From assembly GCA_032100225.1 (NCBI GenBank), contig DAMDJY010000028.1, positions 1-24,450 on the forward strand: a DNA stretch of 24,450 nucleotides. The letters run 5' to 3'. Positions within the stretch are counted from its first letter, which is position 1. Each line of letters opens with the position of its first letter. This stretch comes from Mobilicoccus sp032100225 (lineage in GTDB: Bacteria; Actinomycetota; Actinomycetes; Actinomycetales; Dermatophilaceae). Below, in pieces: positions 1-6,767 of the stretch. The notes beneath the pieces were generated by a model that worked only from the letters and a program-made list of their open reading frames with translations, made no database searches and had not been told where the DNA came from. The position numbers were made by a program, and so were the translations under genes.

Positions 1-102
1 CACGATCTCGGCCGGGGGGGCGTCGTCGGTGACCTCGAGATCCACCTGCGTGGAGGGGGTGAGCACGGTGAGCCGGACGGCGCGGCGGAGAGATGCAGGC
101 AT
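1..102 (-). CDS. eccD: EccD-like T7SS protein, N-terminal ubiquitin-like part (partial)
   Basis: Only the first 34 codons lie in the window; the gene runs off the left edge. From the ATG at 102 the peptide contains LTVLTPSTQVDLEVTDDAP, the beta-strand pattern of the YukD-like ubiquitin fold that opens EccD, the multi-pass membrane channel subunit of type VII secretion systems. The call rests on this pattern together with the divergent eccC-like gene starting 116 bases away, since eccC and eccD belong to the same secretion locus. No convincing ribosome binding site precedes the ATG. The frame stays open upstream through 219, with GTG codons at about 147 and 159, so the real start may be earlier. 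The membrane domain cannot be seen. Alternative: another protein with a YukD-like N-terminus. Confidence 0.6.
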   Translation of the reverse strand, partial: MPASLRRAVRLTVLTPSTQVDLEVTDDAPPAEIV

Positions 103-205
103 TGGCGCGGCTTTCGTCAGCGGGAGGGACGCGAGCGTATCCCCAGGCTCGTTCGACGTGGTGACCACGCGAGGCACGTCGGCGTCGAAGGTGGGGACGA
201 CCGAC

Positions 206-213
206 AAAGGAGG
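206..213 (+). promoter_or_regulatory. Strong Shine-Dalgarno sequence of eccC
   Basis: AAAGGAGG lies five bases before the GTG at 219. It fixes that GTG as the start of the EccC-like gene and rejects the longer overlapping frame that begins at 29. Confidence 0.8.
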
Positions 214-218
214 ACCAC

Positions 219-3200
219 GTGCGAGCCACCGCTCCCCGCCGCCGCGCAACCCCGGCGCCCACCCCTGCCGTGCGGGTGCTCCCCAAGCCTCCCGCGCCGC
301 CCGAGCCGACTCCCGGATCCAGCCTCTTCCAGGTGCTCCTTCCGGCCGTCGGTGGGCTCGGCATGGTCCTGTTCCTGCTGGCCGGTCGACAGCCGTTGTT
401 GCTCATGGCCGGCGCCCTCATGCTGGTCGTCACGGTCGGCGGGGCGCTCGGCATGGCGGTGTCGTCCCAGTTCGGTCCGCGCCGCCGTTTCGTCACCGCC
501 CGTGGCGAGTACCTCACGGCGCTGGGACACATGCGCGAGGAGATCCGCGAGGTCACGCGCCTGCAGCGACGGCACGACGAGGAGTTGCATCCCGACCCGG
601 TGGCGTTGTTCGCCCGGGCTCTCGCAGGCGAGGTCGTGCCGCGCCCGGCAGCGGAGGCGACTCTCGTCCGGATCGGTACCGCCACGGTGCCGCACCCGAT
701 CCAACTCGCTCTGCCCGACATCGACACCGACCCGGTGTGCGCCCGCGCGATGGCCGGCCTCGCGCACGCCTATCGGACGCTGCCCCGCTCGCCGCTGCTC
801 GTCGACCTCTCCACAGGCGGCATCGCGGTGCTGGGTGCCACCGACGACACGCGTGCCCTCGTCCGCGGTCTCGTGCTGCAGGCCGTTGCCGCGTCCTCCC
901 CCGAAGACCTGCGCCTCTCGATCGTCACCGCCGAGCCACGCGCGTTCGCCTGGGCACGGTGGCTCCCGCACGTCGAGGACGCCACCGGATCGGTGCGCAT
1001 CGGTCCCGTGGTGCCCGACCTGTCCCCGCTACCGGCCACGCTCTCGGCGATGGCCCCGAGCTTCACCGGTCGCGCTGTGAGCCATCCGATCGATCACCTC
1101 ATCCTCCTCGACGGGCCCTCCCTGCCTGCCGGTCACGTGGAGGTGCGCGCCGGGCAATGCGTCGTTCAGCTCGGGGACGACGCCGGCGGTGCACCGAGCT
1201 GGATCGACGTCACGCCGGAGAACGTCGCCGTCGGGGGCCTGGACCGGGATGACTGCGGAGGCGTGCCCGACCTCGTGGACGAGAGCATGGCCGAGTCCTT
1301 CGCGCGGGCGCTGGCAGGGCGACGCAGGATCGACCGCGAGAAGCGCCCCGATGTCGGTCCGCTCGACGCACGAGTCCTGGGTTCGCGGTCCCTGGACGCC
1401 TTCGACCCGAGGAGCACCTGGGCTCCCAAGGAGACCGACGACCTGCTCACCGTGCTCGTCGGACAGGACACCGACGGCGCGGATGTGTGGCTGGACCTCA
1501 AGGAGTCCGGCCACGGCGGCACCGGCCCACACGGCCTCCTCGTCGGCGCGACCGGATCGGGAAAGTCCGAACTCCTGCGCAGCATCGTGCTCGGGCTGGC
1601 CGCCACCCATCACCCCGACGACCTCGCGTTCGTCCTCGTCGATTACAAGGGTGGCGCCACGTTCTCCGGGCTGGAGCGACTGCCCCACGTGGCCGGCGTC
1701 GTCACCAACCTCGGCGACGACCTGGGCCTCGTCGACCGGATGCACACCGCGCTGCTCGGCGAGATCACCCGGCGTCAGCAGGTGCTGCACGACGCCGGGC
1801 GCCTTCCCGACATCTACGCCCACCGTGCCGCGCGCCGCGAGAATCCCGAGCTCCCGCCCCTGCCCCACCTGCTCGTCGTCGTCGACGAATTCGCCGAACT
1901 GCTGACCGCCACCCCCGATCTGCTCGACCTGTTCACGACCATCGGGCGCATCGGTCGATCCATCGGCGTGCACCAATTGCTCGCCTCGCAACGCCTCGAC
2001 GACGGGCGACTCCGCGGGCTCGAACCGTTCCTCTCCTACCGGTTCGCGCTGCGCACCTTCACCGCCGAGGAGAGCCGGGCCGTCATCGGTTCGACTCAGG
2101 CCGCCGAACTCCCGGCGCTGCCCGGCGCGGGGTATCTGCGCACGGTCGACACGATCCGGTTCCAGGCCGCGTACGTCTCCGCCCCCGAGGACACGGGTCG
2201 CCCGACCGGCCCCGAATCGGTGCGCCGGATCACGTGGTTCGACGAGAATGCCCCCGCCGCAACAACGCTCGGCCCGTCGGGGTCCGAGCCCACGTCGATC
2301 CTCGACGCCGCAGCCGACCGCATGGAACACGCGGCCGCGCCGACGCGCCCGGTGTGGCTCCCGCCCCTGCCATCCCGGCTGCTCACAAACGATCTCGATG
2401 GTCCGGACTGCCCCGGCCCGTACGTCGCACGCGTCGGGTTGCTCGACCTGCCCGCCGAACAGCGCACGACACCACTGGATCTCGACCTCCTGCGCGGCGA
2501 GTGCCACCTCGCGGTCCTCGGCGGGCCCGACAGCGGACGTTCGAGCACGCTGCGGACCATCGCCCACGCCCTCGCTCGTCAGCACAGTCCTGAGGAGCTC
2601 GTCATCCACGGGGTCGACCTCGACGGCGCCAGCCTGCGACCCCTCGCCGAGCTGCCGCAGGTGGGGTCGGTGGCCGGGCGCCGCGACGACGAGCTGACGC
2701 GCCGCATCCTCGCCGAGGTGATGCGGACCATCGACCGCCGCGCCGACTCCGGACGGGACGGCCTCCCCGAACTCGTGCTGCTCATCGATGGCTACACGAC
2801 GCTGAAGAACGCCGACGACCTGCACGAATCCGTCATCGCCATCGCCACCCGCGGGGCCGAACTCGGCGTGCACGTCATCCTCACTGCCTCACGCTGGCAC
2901 GATCTGCGACCGGCTCTTCAGACGTCGCTGCACTCCCGCATCGAACTGCGGTTGGCCGACCCCATGGACTCCGTCGTCGACCGGCGCCTCGCCAGCAACG
3001 TGCCGGCGTCCTGCCCCGGACGCGCGTTGTCGGCCGACGGCCACCTCGCCCAGATCTCGCTTCCGGGTGATGGCGTCGACGAACGCGCCTGCTATGCCGC
3101 ATTGGCGCAGACCCATTCGACTCGCGCGACCCCGGTCCGTTTGCTGCCCCGCGACCTGCGGCTCGCCGATCTGCTGGACGCCGTGGGCGCGCCGGAGTCC

Positions 3201-3863
3201 GGCTCGCGCTGGATCGGCCTGAGTGAGGAGGACCTGGCTCCGGTCTCGCTCTCGGCCGACGCGCCCCACGTGATCGTCATCGGCGACCGACGCACCGGCC
3301 GCACCAGCCTCCTCGCCTCGCTGCTGCAGCAACATCTCACCGACCCACGACATGTGATTGCCCTCATCGATCCCCGCCGCACCCTCATGGAGGCCGTCCC
3401 CCGCGAGCGCCTCGCCGGGTACGCCACCAACGTCACCGCGGCCCACGACCTCGTCCTCTCCCTGGCGTCCGAACTCGAAGCGAGGGCCGCCCACCTGACC
3501 GGTACCGACCCGGTCGTGACACCGCAGGCCCCCGACTCGCACATCGTCCTGGTCGTGGATGACGCCGAACTCGTCATGGGAGGCCTCAACCCGCTCTCCC
3601 CGCTCGAGCCGTACCTGCCCCTGGCGGCCGATATCGGGTTCGAGGTCGTCGTCGTGAGGCACAGCGGTGGCGCGGCCCGGGCCCTCTACGACCCCGTCCT
3701 GCAGCGGATGAAGGAGCTCGGCAGCGCGGGCGTGCTGCTCTCGGGGGACCCCGAGGAAGGGCCGCTCTGGCCCTCGGCCCCACTGCGCCCACTGCCTCCG
3801 GGGCGTGCCGTGCTCGCTCGCCGCGGGCACTCGCCCACCCTCGTCCACCTCGCCCGCCCCTGA
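219..3863 (+). CDS. eccC: EccC-like FtsK/SpoIIIE ATPase of a type VII secretion system
   Basis: Membrane-anchored motor ATPase of the ESX/T7SS family, which drives export of WXG100-type substrates. The 1214 residues match a fused EccCa-EccCb. A basic, Pro-rich N-terminus (1-33) is followed by two membrane helices (about 36-56 and 59-81), a cytoplasmic stalk, and three P-loop ATPase modules. Module 1 has a canonical Walker A (GATGSGKS, 443-450) and Walker B (VVVDEF, D556/E557), plus the family motif LVDYKGGATF. Module 2 has GGPDSGRS (768-775) and module 3 GDRRTGRT (1022-1029): the P-loop lysine is arginine in both, and the Walker B glutamate is missing (D857-G, D1114-D1115). Only module 1 therefore looks able to hydrolyse ATP. 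It starts a + strand operon; the next gene begins 10 bases after its stop. No WXG100 gene is visible here. Confidence 0.88.
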   Translation: MRATAPRRRATPAPTPAVRVLPKPPAPPEPTPGSSLFQVLLPAVGGLGMVLFLLAGRQPLLLMAGALMLVVTVGGALGMAVSSQFGPRRRFVTARGEYLTALGHMREEIREVTRLQRRHDEELHPDPVALFARALAGEVVPRPAAEATLVRIGTATVPHPIQLALPDIDTDPVCARAMAGLAHAYRTLPRSPLLVDLSTGGIAVLGATDDTRALVRGLVLQAVAASSPEDLRLSIVTAEPRAFAWARWLPHVEDATGSVRIGPVVPDLSPLPATLSAMAPSFTGRAVSHPIDHLILLDGPSLPAGHVEVRAGQCVVQLGDDAGGAPSWIDVTPENVAVGGLDRDDCGGVPDLVDESMAESFARALAGRRRIDREKRPDVGPLDARVLGSRSLDAFDPRSTWAPKETDDLLTVLVGQDTDGADVWLDLKESGHGGTGPHGLLVGATGSGKSELLRSIVLGLAATHHPDDLAFVLVDYKGGATFSGLERLPHVAGVVTNLGDDLGLVDRMHTALLGEITRRQQVLHDAGRLPDIYAHRAARRENPELPPLPHLLVVVDEFAELLTATPDLLDLFTTIGRIGRSIGVHQLLASQRLDDGRLRGLEPFLSYRFALRTFTAEESRAVIGSTQAAELPALPGAGYLRTVDTIRFQAAYVSAPEDTGRPTGPESVRRITWFDENAPAATTLGPSGSEPTSILDAAADRMEHAAAPTRPVWLPPLPSRLLTNDLDGPDCPGPYVARVGLLDLPAEQRTTPLDLDLLRGECHLAVLGGPDSGRSSTLRTIAHALARQHSPEELVIHGVDLDGASLRPLAELPQVGSVAGRRDDELTRRILAEVMRTIDRRADSGRDGLPELVLLIDGYTTLKNADDLHESVIAIATRGAELGVHVILTASRWHDLRPALQTSLHSRIELRLADPMDSVVDRRLASNVPASCPGRALSADGHLAQISLPGDGVDERACYAALAQTHSTRATPVRLLPRDLRLADLLDAVGAPESGSRWIGLSEEDLAPVSLSADAPHVIVIGDRRTGRTSLLASLLQQHLTDPRHVIALIDPRRTLMEAVPRERLAGYATNVTAAHDLVLSLASELEARAAHLTGTDPVVTPQAPDSHIVLVVDDAELVMGGLNPLSPLEPYLPLAADIGFEVVVVRHSGGAARALYDPVLQRMKELGSAGVLLSGDPEEGPLWPSAPLRPLPPGRAVLARRGHSPTLVHLARP

Positions 3864-3873
3864 AGGAGCCCCG

Positions 3874-5067
3874 ATGTCCGACCTTCTCACCCGAGCAGCG
3901 CCCCGCGTTGCCGGTTCCGGCCCCCGCCGACTCACCGGCGCCTCCGTCGCGCGGTGGGGGCAGCCGCGCACGTGGACACTCCTGCTCGTGGCCACCCAAC
4001 TCACGCACGTCGACCGCTACCCCGGCACGGCACCCGGGGAGTGGGGGCCGGGGGCGACATGGGCCTCTCCCCCGCTGCTCGGGGAGACCCGACCGGTGCC
4101 GGTCGGCGGATCCGACATCGTGCTGCTCACCGCCGAGCGGCGACTCGTCCTCGTGGGTGGCGCCGACGGCACGGTCAGATGGGACGTCCCTCTGCCCGAC
4201 GGAGAGGTGCACACCCCGCCCGCACCCACCCGCGTCGCCGGGGCTGCCGTGCTCGGCGCCCACATCGGCGACCGGTTCGTGTGGTGGTCACTGAAGGACG
4301 GGCAGGCCATCGAGATCGACGTGCCCGCAGGATCAACCCTCTCCATGCTCGGCGAGGCGCCCCTCGTCGCTGTCAACGGGACCGAGGCCATGGCTGTCGT
4401 CGATGAACACCCCACCCCGATCCGCGTCCCGACGAACACCAAAGCGCTCGCCGCCCACGAGGACGGCACGATCACCGCTGCCGGATCACAGGGGTGGTGG
4501 CATCTCGGGCGCGACGGCTCGGTCGGATCGAAGGGTGACTGGGAGTCCCGATCCGGCGTCACGCCCACCGTCGGCCCCTACACCGGCGGGTTCATCCTGC
4601 TGATCCGCCCCGGCGACCCCGCCACCCTCGAGATCCACGCCGACCGCACCACCGACGTGCGGTTCGTCGCCAGTGACTCGTTCGTGCTACCCGGTGGCGC
4701 AGGCGGTGGCTCCCTCACGTGGATGCCGTCGCCGTCGGGCACCTGGGGCATCTTCGGCCGCACCCTGGTCGACCTCCGCGCGTCGACCATCACGGACCTC
4801 GGCGCGTGGAGCACCCAGACCGTCACCGCCGACCGCGCCTACGGCCACATCGATGGACAGACCGTCGTCGTCGGCCCGGCCATCCCCCGCGGGGTTCTTG
4901 CGCCCGGCGAGGCCATCCCCGACGTCGTCACCGCGAACGGTGCTCTCGTCCGGGGCCCTGCACCTGCTTCGAAGGCCACGAAGCAGCAGAGCACCGGCGG
5001 CGGCATCGACCCACGCCGCAGCAACGACGTCGCCTACTTTCTCCCGCCGCGAAGGACCGCATCATGA
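3874..5067 (+). CDS. PQQ-like beta-propeller protein, T7SS operon
   Basis: A 397-residue protein of repeating beta-strand units such as LVLVGGADGTVRWDVPLPDG (91-110) and a similar block near 134-149 (FVWWSLKDGQAIEIDV). This Gly-Asp-Gly-x-x-x-W pattern is typical of PQQ/WD-type propeller blades. No signal peptide or clear membrane helix is seen; a short hydrophobic run (TLLLVATQLTHV, about 35-46) is more likely a buried strand. The ATG at 3874 has AAGGAG at 3863-3868 and lies 10 bases past the eccC stop; an upstream extension to 3805 would overlap eccC without such a site. The stop overlaps the next start (ATGA at 5064-5067), implying translational coupling. By inference it is an adaptor or scaffold that works with the motor or with the GH26 proteins; the biochemical function is unknown. 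Confidence 0.6.
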   Translation: MSDLLTRAAPRVAGSGPRRLTGASVARWGQPRTWTLLLVATQLTHVDRYPGTAPGEWGPGATWASPPLLGETRPVPVGGSDIVLLTAERRLVLVGGADGTVRWDVPLPDGEVHTPPAPTRVAGAAVLGAHIGDRFVWWSLKDGQAIEIDVPAGSTLSMLGEAPLVAVNGTEAMAVVDEHPTPIRVPTNTKALAAHEDGTITAAGSQGWWHLGRDGSVGSKGDWESRSGVTPTVGPYTGGFILLIRPGDPATLEIHADRTTDVRFVASDSFVLPGGAGGGSLTWMPSPSGTWGIFGRTLVDLRASTITDLGAWSTQTVTADRAYGHIDGQTVVVGPAIPRGVLAPGEAIPDVVTANGALVRGPAPASKATKQQSTGGGIDPRRSNDVAYFLPPRRTAS

Positions 5068-6767
5068 CCGCACCGCACAACCTCCACCGACGCAGCCCCG
5101 CAATGCTGCACACCGGCAGAGCAGCGTCCCGCCTGACCCTCGCCACCGCGACGGCACTCGCGCTCTCAGCCGCAGCCACTGGTGCCCCCGCCTACGCCGC
5201 CGAACCGCCGTCCGTACAGGTCGTCATGCCCGTCGTCGACGGAGGCGTCCCCGTCGTCGTCTCTCCCGGCACCCCCGCCGCGCCGGTACAGGCTGCGCCA
5301 CCCGCTCCAGCGCCTCTTCCTGCGCAGGCCGCGCCTGTCTATCCGGCCCAGCCGTCTGCGCCGCAGACCTGGCCTGCCCCAACGGCTCCGGCTCCCCCCG
5401 CTCCGGTTGCTCCGGCTCCACTGCAGACCAGACCGGTCTTTCCCCAACCCCCCCCCCCCACCCCGACCTTCGTGACCCCCGGGCCCGCCAGTGTTCCGAG
5501 TTCCGGCAGCCCGACGGCGTCGGCTGGGCCGGCCACTGCCGCGCCCGGCAGCAGCGCTCCCACACAGGCGTCAACGCCGACGGCGCAAGCGGGGCAACCG
5601 GCCCCGGCGCAACCTGCCGCGGCCGGGGGTGCGATCAAGCTCGGCGTCTTCGGGCATTCGACGGATCGCACGGTCCGGTTTCAGGAGAAGATGGGCCGCC
5701 CGGTCGACATCGTCAGCGTGTTCCCGGCCCGGGGATCGTGGGACACGATCATGGACACGTGGTGGCTGGACCGCGCACCGCAAGGATTCACCGGCACGTT
5801 GGACGTCGGTGTCCCCCTCTGGCAGGAGGACGGCGACCTCGCCACGGCCGCGCAAGGCGGATACAACGCGCAATGGGAGGAGCTGGGTCGGGTCATCCAC
5901 GCGAAGTACCCCGGCTCCAGCGTCCGCATCGGGTGGGAGTTCAACCTCGGCGGCTGGAAGCACCACGCCACCGACGAGAACGTCGAGCAGTGGAAGGAGG
6001 CCTTCCGCCACGCCTCGACATCGCTGAAGAAGGGCGGGCCGAGCCTCCTCGTCAACTGGAACCCCAACAAGGGCAAGGGCGACTCTCTCGGTGATGCGAG
6101 CAAGGCGTGGCCCGGTGGCGACGTCGTCGACATCGTCGGGCTCGACGCCTACGACTGGTGGCCTGCCTACAGCGAGTCGACGTGGCCCGAACATCGCGAC
6201 GGGGATCAGGGCTGGAAGTACTGGGTCGATTTCGCCCGCTCGCACGGCAAGCAGTTCTCCGCGCCCGAGTGGGGCGTGGCGCCCGGCAATGACCACGGCG
6301 GCGGCGACAACCCCTACTACATCGGCGTCGTCATGGACTACCTCCTGGCCGAGCACGCCAAGGACGGCATCGTGCACTCGGTCGTCTACTTCGACGAGAC
6401 AGAGGCCTACATCGCCAACTCCATCGCCGACGGCCAGGTGCCCCTCGCCGGAGCCGCCCTCGCCGAACGCGTCAAGAACCTCGGAGCTGCTGCGCCGCGA
6501 AGCGCAACCCCGACCGCGGGAGGCGCTCCCCCGCCGCCCACACCGGAGGGTCCGAAGACGGACGGGCCCCATGCCGGGGCGAACACGGAACCCGCGCCAC
6601 AGGACTCGCCGACCGAAGGCGAGGGCGACAAGCACGACGGTGACCAGGAGGAGCGGGACTCCGGGGCGGCCGGGGCGACAGAGAAGCCCTCGCCCCCCGC
6701 TGACGAGCCCAAGAATTCGGGCGACGCGTGGGGTGCCGCCGACGGGCATGGGCCGGTGCCGCGATGA
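5064..6767 (+). CDS. Secreted glycoside hydrolase family 26 (beta-mannanase-like) protein
   Basis: 567 residues. An N-terminal signal peptide (about 1-45, basic region then Ala/Leu-rich core, cut near AYA-AEPP) is followed by a short strand-forming motif (PPSVQVVMPV), a Pro/Ala-rich linker (about 65-190), a GH26 domain (about 191-478) and an acidic, Pro-rich tail. In the domain, RIGWEFN carries the likely acid/base E292 and SAPEWG the likely nucleophile E402. Their 110-residue spacing fits the family (E212 and E320 in Cellvibrio japonicus Man26A). VDIVGLDAYDWW is a further family motif. It would hydrolyse a beta-1,4-mannan or related glycan outside the membrane; the substrate is not predictable. 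The start is the ATG overlapping the upstream stop; an internal Met14 is possible. A 12-base C run encodes Pro129-132. No LPXTG anchor. The stop again overlaps the next start. Confidence 0.82.
   Translation: MTAPHNLHRRSPAMLHTGRAASRLTLATATALALSAAATGAPAYAAEPPSVQVVMPVVDGGVPVVVSPGTPAAPVQAAPPAPAPLPAQAAPVYPAQPSAPQTWPAPTAPAPPAPVAPAPLQTRPVFPQPPPPTPTFVTPGPASVPSSGSPTASAGPATAAPGSSAPTQASTPTAQAGQPAPAQPAAAGGAIKLGVFGHSTDRTVRFQEKMGRPVDIVSVFPARGSWDTIMDTWWLDRAPQGFTGTLDVGVPLWQEDGDLATAAQGGYNAQWEELGRVIHAKYPGSSVRIGWEFNLGGWKHHATDENVEQWKEAFRHASTSLKKGGPSLLVNWNPNKGKGDSLGDASKAWPGGDVVDIVGLDAYDWWPAYSESTWPEHRDGDQGWKYWVDFARSHGKQFSAPEWGVAPGNDHGGGDNPYYIGVVMDYLLAEHAKDGIVHSVVYFDETEAYIANSIADGQVPLAGAALAERVKNLGAAAPRSATPTAGGAPPPPTPEGPKTDGPHAGANTEPAPQDSPTEGEGDKHDGDQEERDSGAAGATEKPSPPADEPKNSGDAWGAADGHGPVPR
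5448..5459 (+). repeat. Poly-C tract (C12) inside the GH26 linker
   Basis: Twelve consecutive C residues encode four prolines in frame. Losing one C would bring a stop at 5473-5475 (about 137 residues); gaining one would shift to a frame open to 6094. It is either a contingency-type slippery tract or a site prone to sequencing error. Confidence 0.85.

Noticed and set aside
29..1252. 407-residue + strand frame over the start of eccC
   Set aside because: Arg/Pro/His-rich composition of a GC-driven shadow frame. The eccC frame has a strong ribosome binding site and clear motifs.
1029..2873. 614-residue minus-strand frame antisense to eccC
   Set aside because: No recognisable domain; composition follows the third-codon GC bias of the real gene.
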